Assembly (NCBI GenBank): GCA_010672585.1
Contig: JAAHGF010000008.1
Span: 568,998 to 632,997 of the forward strand
Length of the DNA stretch: 64,000 nt
Reading direction: 5' to 3'
From: Okeania sp. SIO1I7
Lineage (GTDB): Bacteria; Cyanobacteriota; Cyanobacteriia; Cyanobacteriales; Microcoleaceae
This document shows positions 35,906 to 45,031 of this stretch, piece after piece. Each line of letters begins with the position of its first letter. The first letter of the stretch is position 1. Position numbers and translations under genes: made by a program. Under the pieces are notes generated by a model, which saw nothing but the letters and a program-made list of their open reading frames with translations, had not been told where the DNA came from and ran no database searches.

Positions 35906-37768
35906 TTAATTAATATTACTCAATCGTTTGGAAAAATTTTCTATCGCCTTTTGTAAATCCTCTTCTGTGAGAGACTTTAATATACTGAAAGTAAATGGTT
36001 GTTGATTAATATATTGTAGATAAGACCCACTTAAATATGGTAAAGATTGAGATTGATTAGTCAGATAAGCTTGAAAAAATGCTAAATTTAGTGCCTGCAT
36101 AAAAGGATAAGCTAAATTAGGATCGGGACCAATTAATTTGACTGGTAGTTCTAGAGAAACTTCCTCTTCTTCTTCTACAGCAATAAACGAAAAATGAGTT
36201 GCTGGTTCACTAATAACTAAATATTTTTCTGCAGTAGTTAAGCTGATAAATGGATAAATTTGCTCTGGAATTGGTGGAGCAAAAATATCTCTAGTACTAG
36301 CAACAATCATCAAAGGTATTGCAATTTTACTAATTTTTTCAGGTCCAAATACACCACTACTAATTGGATTTATTACAATAGCTGCTGTGATACGTTCATC
36401 TCGTAAATTGTTAGTTATTTCTGCTGGTAAATTACTGGTTTGACACTGCAATAATAGAGATAAATTAAAGATAAATTTAGTATCTTCAGATTGGCAATCT
36501 TTTCGTAAATCTTCTAGGTCTAGGGGAGCACCTGCAAGACTTAAAGCAGTATAACCGCCAAAAGATTGACCTACTATTCCCACTTGTTTAAAATTTAACT
36601 GACCTCGCCATATTGGGTCGGAGTCTATTTTTGCCTCTAATTCATCTAGTAAATATTTAATATCTAGCGGGCGATTAATAAATTCCATTCCATCTACAGG
36701 TCTGCTAAAACCTGCAAAGAAATTTTCAAGTTTTTCTGCACTTGAACCAATATGTTCTGGTACTATTACTGCAAAACCATGAGATACTAAATGTTCGGCA
36801 AGATAGGCAAAACTATTAATATCTGAACCTAAACCATGGGAAATAACTATCACAGGAATTAATTTATTTCCAGAATTTTTGGGCAGATAAATATTTGCTG
36901 GAGAAGAACGGTCGCGATTAGGATTTCTAAAGGTAATAGATTGTTTTTCCCATCTTATATTTCCTGGTTGTCTTAAATCTGGAAAAGTATTAAAATCAAC
37001 TTTCTTCTCACTAAGCAATCGCTCTTGAGCTTGATTTTGTAGCTCTATTACAATCAAGCGTTCTTCTACAAATCTTTTGATTAATTCTTCAGTTAAATTG
37101 ATACCTTCTTGAAGTTCTATTAACAAATCTCCAGGAAATTTTTTCAACACATTAATAATAGTCAAACCATCTGGTTCTGCAAGAGCTAACTGGAAAGCTG
37201 TTTGGAGAGCTTCACTACCATTTTTATTCTCTCCAGTTTTCAGGATTTTTCCTAATCTTTTCAGAATTTCTTGTCCTGCTGGTTCTTCCATAAATGTGTT
37301 GACAATAGTAGGATTAACATCAAAACGCTCTTGAAAAAGTTCTCTTAGTTCTTGTTTTTGTTTTTTCAGAACTGTCTGTATTTCTTTTGTTTCTTCTGTT
37401 GTGAGCAGCTCAGAATAAAAGGTAAATTCTTTGCTAAATTCTCCTTCATTAGCAAACCTTTCGATAGATTCAATTGGTATTTTTAGTTGAAAAGGTGGCA
37501 AAGAAACTACGATTGGATCTGTAATATCGAGAGCAGGAATAGAAATGATAAGATTTTCGGCAGCAGAGGCGGAAATAGTGGTAAGAATAGGTGATAATAT
37601 AGTTAAGCCCGCGACCAATATAAAGTTATTTTTATAAATTTTTGATGAAACTAATTTTTGTTTGATATTGCTAATTTTTCTCTGCTGTACTTGAGCTATA
37701 TTAGCACCTAGAAAATTGAAAATATACTTGGAAATAGATTTTGTTTTTGACCAATTAAATACCATCAA
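35906..37768 (-). CDS. Alpha/beta hydrolase with DUF1400 N-terminal domain
   Basis: 620 residues. A hydrophobic segment around residues 50-72 ('FILVAGLTILSPILTTISAS') looks like a late signal peptide, so the protein is probably exported; an internal start closer to it is possible. Residues ~75-200 match the cyanobacterial DUF1400 region that precedes such hydrolases. The hydrolase domain starts near 290: oxyanion 'VISHGLGSD', nucleophile elbow 'GQSFGGYTAL' (Ser), and a late 'EPATHFSF' His. These resemble platelet-activating-factor acetylhydrolase/dienelactone hydrolase relatives. Likely an esterase or lipase; substrate unknown. Monocistronic. Confidence 0.85.
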   Translation of the reverse strand: MMVFNWSKTKSISKYIFNFLGANIAQVQQRKISNIKQKLVSSKIYKNNFILVAGLTILSPILTTISASAAENLIISIPALDITDPIVVSLPPFQLKIPIESIERFANEGEFSKEFTFYSELLTTEETKEIQTVLKKQKQELRELFQERFDVNPTIVNTFMEEPAGQEILKRLGKILKTGENKNGSEALQTAFQLALAEPDGLTIINVLKKFPGDLLIELQEGINLTEELIKRFVEERLIVIELQNQAQERLLSEKKVDFNTFPDLRQPGNIRWEKQSITFRNPNRDRSSPANIYLPKNSGNKLIPVIVISHGLGSDINSFAYLAEHLVSHGFAVIVPEHIGSSAEKLENFFAGFSRPVDGMEFINRPLDIKYLLDELEAKIDSDPIWRGQLNFKQVGIVGQSFGGYTALSLAGAPLDLEDLRKDCQSEDTKFIFNLSLLLQCQTSNLPAEITNNLRDERITAAIVINPISSGVFGPEKISKIAIPLMIVASTRDIFAPPIPEQIYPFISLTTAEKYLVISEPATHFSFIAVEEEEEVSLELPVKLIGPDPNLAYPFMQALNLAFFQAYLTNQSQSLPYLSGSYLQYINQQPFTFSILKSLTEEDLQKAIENFSKRLSNIN

Positions 37769-38539
37769 TAACTCCTATTGAATTCAAGTATTTATATTGT
37801 GCCATAAAATTTAATTTTCATCTATAATGCAGTAATTATAAAAGAGAAATTGGGAGATATATCCCCAAGTATTATTTTTTTGAATTCGTATAATATAATA
37901 GGAATAAAAACTATCATTATTCTACAGGAAAAAGAAAAACCTATTATGAATAGTAATTCTATATTTGACACCATCTCACCACTCCCCATCTTCCCATTAC
38001 AAAGATATAGCAATCACCGAATCAGATGTGAGAATTGAGGTGTTCCTTTGAAGTATAGAATATAGCAGTTATCTTATTCTTATATATTCGTTTTTTCTTC
38101 TTCCCTATTCCCTATTCCCTCCATACCTAAAACAAAAGTCTCCAATATCTCACAACTAAAATCATATTGCTATATATAGCAAACTTTTTGAGATTTGGTA
38201 TAATCTCATGTCCGGATAATTAGTGATAAAAAAACTTTCTCCTTGTTCTTCTTCTTCCTTCTTCCTTCTTCCTTCTTCCCTCCTGACTCCTCTGTTTCAG
38301 TCTAAAACACTTATGCTAGGAGCGTATTTTAGGCTCATATTTGGGCAGAAAAATTAAGGGACAAAACGCCCGCTCCTACCTCCTCGCTCATTCCCTTTTC
38401 TCCCCTCCTGGGAGGGGTCAGGGGTGGGTTGTCTCCTGTCTTCCCCTCCACGGTCGGGGCCCGCGGGTGGGTTGTCTCCTGTCTCCTACCCCTACTAAAA
38501 GACTAGTGAAGCGCAAACCCTAATTAATTTTGAGAAGGT
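37769..38539. other. Repeat-filled spacer upstream of ntcB
   Basis: Includes CTTCTTC heptamers (38247-38282), a solo ATGTCCGG end (38206), and an AGGGTTTGCTG-type element (about 38331-38521) with the 'CTCCTGGGAGGGGTCAGGGG' G-rich block. ORFs at 37822-38038 and 38341-38523 are repeat artefacts. Confidence 0.55.
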
Positions 38540-38581
38540 GTATCATAGTCTACTAAATGAAAAAAGTCCATCTGCTATGGT
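38540..38581 (+). promoter_or_regulatory. NtcA-activated class II promoter for ntcB
   Basis: GTA-TCATAGTC-TAC (38540-38553) is a perfect GTAN8TAC NtcA site. Exactly 22 bp further is TATGGT (38576-38581), a TAN3T -10 box. This spacing is the canonical NtcA-dependent promoter; transcription would start near 38588, about 29 bp before the ATG. It predicts induction when ammonium is absent. Confidence 0.9.
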
Positions 38582-38616
38582 AGAAGATTGGTAAATAATA
38601 GTTGAATAAAAACTCT

Positions 38617-39600
38617 ATGCGCTTAGAGCAGTTGCAAGCATTTCTTTGTGTTGCAGAAACGGGTAGCTTCCAACAAGCAGGGCGAATATGTAACGTCACT
38701 CAATCAACAGTTAGCCGACAAGTGCAAGCTTTAGAAAATGAAGTGGGTACTCCCCTATTCCACCGTAGCACCCAAGCCAAACTCACTCTAGCAGGAGAAT
38801 GCTTATGGCCTTACGCTAAGAAAATTTGTCAAGCTTGGGAAAGTGCTACCCAAGAAATAGCAGAAATGCTTGCCGGAAAACAACCAGAACTTTGTGTTGC
38901 AGCTATTCACTCTGTTTGTGCTGCTTACCTCCCCCCAGTTTTGCAAAGATTTTGTCGTCACTATCCAGAAGTCAAATTGCGGGTAACTGCTCTAGGAAGC
39001 GATCGCACCTTGAAGGTTCTCAAAGACGGTCTAGTAGATATAGCAATAGTCATGAATAACCGCTTATTTACTGCCAGTCCAGAAATGTTAGTAGATGTTC
39101 TCTACACAGAACCGATAGAAGTATTAATGGCAGCAAACCATCCTCTCACAAAATACGACCAAATTCCCTGGAGCGAACTTATTCGCTATCCTCAAGTCGT
39201 CTTCAAAGATGGCTACGGAATGCAAAGATTAGTTAAAGAGCAATTCGAGCGGCTAGGGGCAAAACTCAATGCAGCATTAGAACTAAATACCCTCGATGCT
39301 TTCCGAGGAGTAGTACGACAAGGAAACTTAATTGCTCTGTTACCTCATTCAGCTTTAATAGATGTTAAACTCGACCCCACCCTTGCCATAAAAACAATAG
39401 GAGTCACTCCGACTACTTCTAAAGTATCATCAATAAAAGATTCTGTTTGGAGTCGTGAGGTGGTGGTGGTGACAACTAGCGATCGGATACAAATTCCTCC
39501 GATAGAATATTTCTGGGAGCTAGTAAAAGAATTAATTCCACAGCAAATTAATCAAACCACCACAACATTGAAGAAGGAGTCAGTAGTCAGGAGTCAGTAG
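38617..39600 (+). CDS. ntcB: LysR-family nitrate assimilation regulator NtcB
   Basis: 327 residues from the ATG at 38617, the start used by NtcB homologues ('MRLEQLQAFL'); a TTG 15 bp upstream is in frame but unneeded. The helix-turn-helix includes 'NVTQSTVSRQVQALE'. The effector domain begins 'LCVAAIHSVCAAYLPPVLQR', and 'LGSDRTLKVLKDGLVDIAIV' is highly typical of cyanobacterial NtcB. It activates nitrate-assimilation genes together with NtcA. The perfect NtcA promoter just upstream and the CnaT-like gene downstream support the call. The last few residues ('VVRSQ') come from a GTCAGGA tandem repeat, so the C-terminus may be slightly extended. Confidence 0.9.
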   Translation: MRLEQLQAFLCVAETGSFQQAGRICNVTQSTVSRQVQALENEVGTPLFHRSTQAKLTLAGECLWPYAKKICQAWESATQEIAEMLAGKQPELCVAAIHSVCAAYLPPVLQRFCRHYPEVKLRVTALGSDRTLKVLKDGLVDIAIVMNNRLFTASPEMLVDVLYTEPIEVLMAANHPLTKYDQIPWSELIRYPQVVFKDGYGMQRLVKEQFERLGAKLNAALELNTLDAFRGVVRQGNLIALLPHSALIDVKLDPTLAIKTIGVTPTTSKVSSIKDSVWSREVVVVTTSDRIQIPPIEYFWELVKELIPQQINQTTTTLKKESVVRSQ

Positions 39601-39689
39601 TCAGGAGAATGCTAGAGTTGGGGTGATTAACTGTTGAATGAAAATTGTAAAAGCGTAGTTGCTATTATAAGAAAAGTGTTGTAATATTA

Positions 39690-40990
39690 AACAGGTAATA
39701 ATTTAAGATAAATTATAGTGGGTGAATGCGACTTGTTGACAGACATATTATTAACCGAACACATAACTTTTGGCGGGTGTGTGATGAGTTAGCCTTTAAA
39801 TCAAAAAACTTGTACAACTTGGCTAATTATTATTGTCGTCAGCATTTTTTCGAGTGTGGAAAAAGTCTAGATTTAACAAAGCTATATCACGCTACCAAAA
39901 ATAGCGATGCCTACAGAGGATTACCAACTAAAGTATCAAAACAAATAATAAAATGCTTGGTTGCAACTTGGCGTGGCTATTTTCAAGCGTTCAAAGAATG
40001 GTCAAAATATCCACAAAAGTTTTTAGGTAAACCCAAAATACCAAAGTATAAGGACAAAACCAAAGGTCGAAATGTAGTTATATATTCAAAAGAGTCTGTA
40101 TATAAAGCACCACTAAAGGACGGTATTTGTCACTTATCTATGAGTGAGATCAAAATACCTGTAGTGGTTGAGTCTGTAGTTGAAGTGAGGATAGTACCTG
40201 CAACTGGCTGCTATGTAATTGAAGTAGTGTATGAAAAAACGAATCAGCCACAAATACACTCAATATATGTAGCGGGAATAGACTTAGGGATTGACAGATT
40301 AGTTGCTCTATCTACAAACAAGCCTGGTGTTAAGCCTATGCTTGTTAACGGGAAGCCACTAAAAAGTGTTAATCAGCTTTACAACAAGCGTAAAGCCAAG
40401 TACCAAAGTCATCTCAAAGGCAACAGAAAAAGCAGTCGTAAGATAGAAGCGTTAACCTATCACCGAAATCGTTTTGTGGAGAATTATCTGCATAACACCA
40501 GTAAATTAGTTGTCAATTATTTAGTGACTAATAATATTGGTACTGTAGTCATAGGAAAAAATGATAACTGGAAACAAGGAGCAAATATAGGCAAAAAAAA
40601 CAACCAAAATTTCACCCAAATACCACATGATAAGTTACTCAAGCAAATTATTTATAAATGTCAGCTAGCAGGAATCAAGGTGATTGAAACAGAGGAAAGC
40701 TATACAAGCAAAACATCTGCCGTTGACCTAGAGCAACCAATAAAACATGAAACTTATAGGGGTAAACGAGTCAAACGTGGTTTATTCAGGAGTGGAACTG
40801 GTATAGTCATTAATGCTGACGTTAATGGCAGTATTCAAATTATTAGAAAGAAATTCCCAGGGGCATTTACTGCCGAGGGAATAGTGAGCTGTGCCGTACA
40901 GCCTGTATTGGTTAATCCAATATCAAGATAAAAGCTCAGATCGATTTTCTACAGTTTTTTTCGTACGGTTTAAATGTTAATTTAAGCATT
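39690..40990 (+). mobile_element. Second TnpB-only IS200/IS605 element, between ntcB and the cnaT-like gene
   Basis: Inferred from tnpB at 39726-40931 and the GC-richer, hairpin-forming 3' tail 'TTGGTTAATCCAATATC' (40910-40926). No tnpA. Ends are approximate. The nuclease belongs to a different subgroup from the first element. Its position separates two genes that are neighbours in other cyanobacteria. Confidence 0.55.
39726..40931 (+). CDS. tnpB: TnpB-like protein, variant RuvC subgroup
   Basis: 401 residues. RuvC-I Asp is in 'GIDLGIDRLVALS' and the last Asp in 'GIVINADVNGSIQII'. Where most TnpBs have the RuvC-II Glu ('IEDL'), this one has 'VVIGKNDNWKQG', with no acid in the usual place; a Glu occurs later in 'ETEESYTSKTS'. 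This displaced-Glu arrangement is known in one large TnpB branch. The zinc finger is lost too: 'YTSKTSAVDLEQP' has no CxxC. The protein is therefore either an active member with the alternative Glu or a decaying one. ATG start at 39726; the leader is short. Confidence 0.85.
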   Translation: MRLVDRHIINRTHNFWRVCDELAFKSKNLYNLANYYCRQHFFECGKSLDLTKLYHATKNSDAYRGLPTKVSKQIIKCLVATWRGYFQAFKEWSKYPQKFLGKPKIPKYKDKTKGRNVVIYSKESVYKAPLKDGICHLSMSEIKIPVVVESVVEVRIVPATGCYVIEVVYEKTNQPQIHSIYVAGIDLGIDRLVALSTNKPGVKPMLVNGKPLKSVNQLYNKRKAKYQSHLKGNRKSSRKIEALTYHRNRFVENYLHNTSKLVVNYLVTNNIGTVVIGKNDNWKQGANIGKKNNQNFTQIPHDKLLKQIIYKCQLAGIKVIETEESYTSKTSAVDLEQPIKHETYRGKRVKRGLFRSGTGIVINADVNGSIQIIRKKFPGAFTAEGIVSCAVQPVLVNPISR

Positions 40991-41277
40991 GACATTACAG
41001 GTGACGGTGGAGTATGAAACTCACTAAACAAGAATTGACGCTGCTGAGTTAGTGTATGATATTAATCTTAATTACTTAGTCTTCAGAAGGAGCGAGTCAG
41101 GAGGGAAAAAATAGGAATAGAAGGAGAAAATTTTTTGATTGCTGGCGCACAACTGCGTTAACGTGTAAGCGGAACAGAGTTCTATCGCACTTTTATCCGG
41201 ACATGATATCATACCTCAAATCACCAACGCTTAAGAATCAAAAAACAAATAGCTAATTAACCAGAGAGATATATTAA
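40932..41277. other. Spacer between TnpB element and cnaT-like gene
   Basis: Carries the element's right flank, a degraded small repeat ending AACAGAGTTCTATCGC (41173-41188, same type as the 23-bp insert at 26273) and a solo TCCGGACATGATATC end (41195-41210). No clear promoter for the next gene was identified. Confidence 0.5.
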
Positions 41278-42324
41278 ATGAGCGATCGCTTTCGAGAATT
41301 ACTCAAAACTATTGGCAGTGGCCCCCATACAGGCAAAAATTTAACCCGCCAAGAGGCAGCAGCAGCAATGCGGATGATGTTGTTGAAAGAAGCAAAACCA
41401 GTCCAGATCGGCGCTTTTTTAATTGCTCACCGTATTAAACGTCCGAGTGGAGATGAGTTGGCAGGAATGTTAGATAGCTATAACGAATTAGGGCCAAAAC
41501 TGCAAAGTCAACCATCGATGGGTGTAGTAACAGTATTAGGTTGTCCTTATGATGGGCGATCGCGTACTGCACCAGTTACCCCACTCACAGCTTTAATTTT
41601 AGCAACAGCAGGGGTGTTTGTTGTGATGCACGGTGGAGCACGGATGCCGACAAAGGAAGGAGTACCTTTTATTGATATTTGGCAAGGGTTAGGGGTTAAA
41701 TGGGAAAAACTATCCCTGGCACAGGTGCAACAAATATTTGAGCAGACTGGTTTAGGCTTTGTTTATTTACCGACACATTTTCCCCAAGCAGATGCTTTAG
41801 TAGAATATCGTCGAGATATCGGCAAACGACCGCCTCTAGCAACGATGGAATTAATTTGGGTTCCCTTTCCAGGGGAAGTTCATCTGGCTGCCGGATATGT
41901 TCATCCTCCCACAGAAGGTATGTTTCGAGGAGCATTGGAATTACAGGGTGTGAAAAATTATACAACAGTTAAGGGGTTAGAAGGAAGTTGTGACTTGCCT
42001 CGCGATCGAACAGCTATTATTGGGGTATCGATGCCATCTGACAACTCTGCCACATTTGAACGTCTCTTTTTGCATCCGAGTGACTATGGTTGTGGAGGAA
42101 AGGAAGTTTCATTAGGCTCAACTACGGAGTTAGTACAGCAAATGCAAGAAGTTTTGCAAGGTAAGGTGAGTCAGTTAATGTCAGCAGCTATTTGGAATGG
42201 AGGTTTTTATTTATGGCGTTGTGGAGTTTGCTCTGATATTAAGGAAGGCTTATCTAAGGCGGAAAGTTTATTAAGTAGTGGTGAAGTAGGGGAGAAGTTG
42301 AGAGAAATTCAAGCTAAAGTTTAG
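41278..42324 (+). CDS. cnaT: Anthranilate phosphoribosyltransferase-like protein, probable CnaT
   Basis: 348 residues. An N-terminal helical domain 'GPHTGKNLTRQEAAAAMRMM' and the PRT-family core 'LGCPYDGRSRTAPVTPLTAL' and 'VMHGGARMPTKEG' resemble TrpD, but the PRPP loop is modified, as in the TrpD2/CnaT-like group. In Anabaena PCC 7120 cnaT lies next to ntcB and is required to express the nitrate (nir) operon. The same gene order here, interrupted only by a TnpB element, supports the name. A HIP1 octamer overlaps codons 2-4 ('MSDRF'). The reaction is not established; tryptophan synthesis is less likely. Confidence 0.72.
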   Translation: MSDRFRELLKTIGSGPHTGKNLTRQEAAAAMRMMLLKEAKPVQIGAFLIAHRIKRPSGDELAGMLDSYNELGPKLQSQPSMGVVTVLGCPYDGRSRTAPVTPLTALILATAGVFVVMHGGARMPTKEGVPFIDIWQGLGVKWEKLSLAQVQQIFEQTGLGFVYLPTHFPQADALVEYRRDIGKRPPLATMELIWVPFPGEVHLAAGYVHPPTEGMFRGALELQGVKNYTTVKGLEGSCDLPRDRTAIIGVSMPSDNSATFERLFLHPSDYGCGGKEVSLGSTTELVQQMQEVLQGKVSQLMSAAIWNGGFYLWRCGVCSDIKEGLSKAESLLSSGEVGEKLREIQAKV

Positions 42325-42943
42325 GTGTGAGGAGTCAGAAGTCGTAGGGGCTCGCGAATCGCCCGTACAGGAGTCAGGAGGGAAGATAAGGAGGAATGCA
42401 TAGGAATTAACAAAGTCAGAAGTCAGAAGTCAGAAGCGAGTGTGTAATTCTTAGGTCTCCTACGGGGCGCCTACTGTGCGGAAGTAATTCCGCACACAGC
42501 CCCTCCAGAATGTAAGACACACTTCATTTCAGTCAGAAGTTAACCCACCCGCGGGCCCAACCCACCCCCGCCCCTCCGGTGGAGGGGAAGTAGGGGATTT
42601 GAGCTTCGCTCCAAAAATATTTCGCCACTTCCCGGCGGGGTTGCGCGACCCTTATGATTTTGATCAAGGAGAATAGTATTGATAATTTCAGTATCTCTTT
42701 GGTACTGTCGGTACTGTCAGTCCTTAAATTCTATTATAACTGACCAAAAAATAAGGTCAATATCCTCCCCTTGGCTGCGCCGCGAGCTACCGCTCTACAA
42801 GGGGATGAAAAAAAATAAAGTTCAATATTTCAAGTCTCTGACTTTAACTAGAGGTACTGATAATTGATAACTGAAATGACCCGTCCGCAATTCGTAGCTC
42901 CCCCGGAGGGGAAAAATGATATAAAACAGTTAAGCTTAATATT
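42325..42943. other. 619-bp repeat-rich spacer
   Basis: GTCAGAA heptamers (42329-42440), a GTGCGGAAGTAATTCCGCAC palindrome (42476-42495), G-rich 'AACCCACCCGCGGGCCC' block (42541-42590), and a repeat at 42765-42895 that recurs inverted at 59515-59640. No gene. Confidence 0.55.
42476..42495. repeat. Perfect 20-bp palindrome
   Basis: GTGCGGAAGTAATTCCGCAC has 8-bp arms GTGCGGAA/TTCCGCAC around GTAA. It lies in a spacer with no nearby T-run, so it is not a standard terminator. Confidence 0.5.
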
Positions 42944-43549
42944 ATGAAATCATCATTAGTTGTTATATTTTATAGTATAGCTACAATTCTATCTTTTACA
43001 TCAAATTTCAATGCAATAGCAGTTATACACCCACCACCAAAATATTCATCGGAATTTACAGATACTAATACTATTTATCTTGCTAATAACTGGTATAAAT
43101 ATACAGCTAAAGATGATACTTATACAGTTTTTTTTCCTGGTCAACCAGAAGAAGAAAACTTATCTGTTGATACTTCTTTGGGAAAACTTAATGCCTTATT
43201 AGTTTTCTATCAATATCCAGAAAAACAACGATTTTTTTCTGTCTCTAGCATCAAATATCCAGTTGATTCTAGTGAATATAATGTTGAAAAAGGTTTAAAT
43301 GGAGCGCGAGATGGAGCAGCAACTAATTCTAACTCGATAATAATTAGTGAAAAAAAGATTAGTTATCAAGAATTTCCAGGTAGAGAAATAATTTTACAGT
43401 CAAAAGTAAAGCCTAATTTGAGATTACTTTTAAGAATATTTATCGACCCTAGCGGACCAACATTATATAGTTTACAAGTAGTTGCTGAAGATGGAAATTT
43501 AGACTTTCCAGAGGCTAAAGCTTTTTTAGATTCTTTTATACCAAATTAA
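42944..43549 (+). CDS. Exported hypothetical protein
   Basis: 201 residues. Residues 1-26 ('SLVVIFYSIATILSFTSNF') are a signal peptide. The mature part opens 'WYKYTAKDDTYTVFFPGQPE', and continues with beta-rich segments 'RFFSVSSIKYP' and 'YQEFPGREIILQSK', ending 'PEAKAFLDSFIPN'. This pattern ('Y.V.FPG.P..E......G.......F......F.V....YP') recurs in small secreted cyanobacterial proteins without known function. No catalytic motif. Stand-alone gene with a weak ribosome site. Confidence 0.7.
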   Translation: MKSSLVVIFYSIATILSFTSNFNAIAVIHPPPKYSSEFTDTNTIYLANNWYKYTAKDDTYTVFFPGQPEEENLSVDTSLGKLNALLVFYQYPEKQRFFSVSSIKYPVDSSEYNVEKGLNGARDGAATNSNSIIISEKKISYQEFPGREIILQSKVKPNLRLLLRIFIDPSGPTLYSLQVVAEDGNLDFPEAKAFLDSFIPN

Positions 43550-43791
43550 TATCAAGTTGCATAGAACAATATTTTAATCAGCCGTTGCCTGTACATTAAA
43601 GAAAGACTTGTTAATAAATTTCATAATTATGTGTCACAGCGCCACCCAATACCTAACACCCAATACCGAGCTACCTATCATCTAACACCTAACAACTAAA
43701 TTCTATACAGCCTCACATAAAATTGGTATTAGTATTATTAATACCAATTATTACCTCTGAAAATTAAGTGTTAAATATGGAGTGCAATTAG

Positions 43792-43900
43792 ACCTGGCCT
43801 GGTTTGGGTTTCCCAAAGGTCGATGATTCTGAAAAAAGAGGTTTTAAGGCTGTTCAATAGATGTGGGTGAGAGAAAAGCCAGGCTGAGTTGGGGCAGGCC
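43792..43900. ncRNA. Possible structured RNA or regulatory region
   Basis: The hairpin GACC-N8-TTTGGG-TTT-CCCAAAGGTC (43793-43823) is followed by CAGGCTGAGTTGGGGCAGG, which is rich in complementarity to the upstream CCTGGCCTGG. No known RNA family is recognised; the call rests only on local composition and pairing. Confidence 0.2.
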
Positions 43901-44068
43901 AACTTGAAATTTGAAAAACAGAAGAAGTATTAAAAATTAATTTGCAATAATCATCAGGAATTACACAGTACCGCTATATATGGTGTATGATTTGGTTATT
44001 TATTCAGGTATTCCGACTAAAATTAGTTTCGTTCCGTAAGTCCTGAACAATGAAACTCGGTCCTAATT

Positions 44069-44286
44069 AGGGTTTGCTGAAAAAGTCTGATGGTGATGAT
44101 AGGCAACAGGGAACAGCTCTGAAAGGCAACAGTTTAGACTATCTGCTACGGCAAAATTTTCGGCATTGTCAGGGGCAAAATATTAGCATTTTGAGACTAC
44201 AAGAGCCAAAAACCTTGCACTTTTTCATAATCAAAAACCACGGAAGCCTTTACAGGTATTGATTACAATTTTATTCGGCTAACCCT
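44069..44286. repeat. AGGGTTTGCTG-family MITE, second copy
   Basis: Starts AGGGTTTGCTGAAAAAGTC and ends TCGGCTAACCCT; flanked by AATT on both sides. The interior differs from the copy at 29737, and a 62-codon ORF through it is an artefact. Confidence 0.6.
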
Positions 44287-44374
44287 AATTATTATTTATT
44301 CAATGTTATAATTTATTCTGGCTACAAACATACTTAAATTGCTCACGGTAATTCGGCTAATATTTTGAAAAAAA

Positions 44375-45031
44375 ATGTTTAATTCCACGCTAAATAACAG
44401 TTTAACAAAAGACTTAATTATTTTTTGTTTGAACTCAAAGAAAGGAAAAAAAAGATATCATGTTACACGACTATATATGTATAAAAGATTAGAAAACTTA
44501 TTGACTAATGAAGATGACAAGACTAAAAAAATTTTGGCCGTATCTAACAGTGCTAATTTGGCAAGAATTTTAGGGTTAAAACAAGCGGAAGTTTATAACA
44601 GTAGTTATCCAGACTGTAATCTAACCAATCTAAATTATGAAGATAATTTTTTTGATTTTTGCGTTTCAGACCAAGTTTTAGAGCATGTTGCTGAAAATCC
44701 TTACAAGGCTTTTGAAGAAAGTATTCGAGTTGTTAAACAAGGAGGATATATATGTCATACAACTTGCTTTATCAACCCAATACATGGTGGAAAAAATTTC
44801 GATGATTACTGGAGATTTACTCCTAAAGCTTTGGCGTTAATGAGTGAATCCCACAATCTTAAAATAGTTGAAGTTAATGGTTGGGGTAATCAAGAAGTAT
44901 GGTCTTATATTCAAATGGGTTTTAGAGGTCATAAAATTCCCGAAGATCCAGATAATCCAATATATCAATTAGCAATGAAAAATGAGCACTCTTGGTATAT
45001 AGTTACTTGGATTTTGGCACAAGTTCAATAA
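44375..45031 (+). CDS. Class I SAM-dependent methyltransferase (type 11-like)
   Basis: 218 residues. 'LTNLNYEDNFFDFCVSDQVL' followed by 'EHV' and 'EESIRVVKQGGYICHTT' correspond to motifs II-III of type 11 methyltransferases, with 'DDYWRFTPKALALM' after them. The usual glycine-rich motif I is replaced by 'ILAVSNSANLARIL', so SAM binding may be altered or the protein may have diverged. No sugar-transferase or P450 partner is visible next door. A remnant of an XisI-type gene follows immediately. Confidence 0.65.
   Translation: MFNSTLNNSLTKDLIIFCLNSKKGKKRYHVTRLYMYKRLENLLTNEDDKTKKILAVSNSANLARILGLKQAEVYNSSYPDCNLTNLNYEDNFFDFCVSDQVLEHVAENPYKAFEESIRVVKQGGYICHTTCFINPIHGGKNFDDYWRFTPKALALMSESHNLKIVEVNGWGNQEVWSYIQMGFRGHKIPEDPDNPIYQLAMKNEHSWYIVTWILAQVQ

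Larger units (their letters stand above)
43550..44374. other. 825-bp spacer with a structured GC-rich patch and a MITE
   Basis: Bases 43788-43900 are unusually GC-rich and can pair (GACC...TTTGGG/CCCAAA...GGTC; AGCCTGG-like/CCAGGCT). A TCCGTAAGTCCTG solo end lies at 44034-44046, and an AGGGTTTGCTG MITE at 44069-44286. Confidence 0.5.

Noticed and set aside
42476-42495. Palindrome as a terminator of the cnaT-like gene
   Set aside because: 150 bp downstream, no T-run on either side, and located in repeat DNA.
44074-44262. 62-codon ORF
   Set aside because: Falls inside an AGGGTTTGCTG-type MITE.
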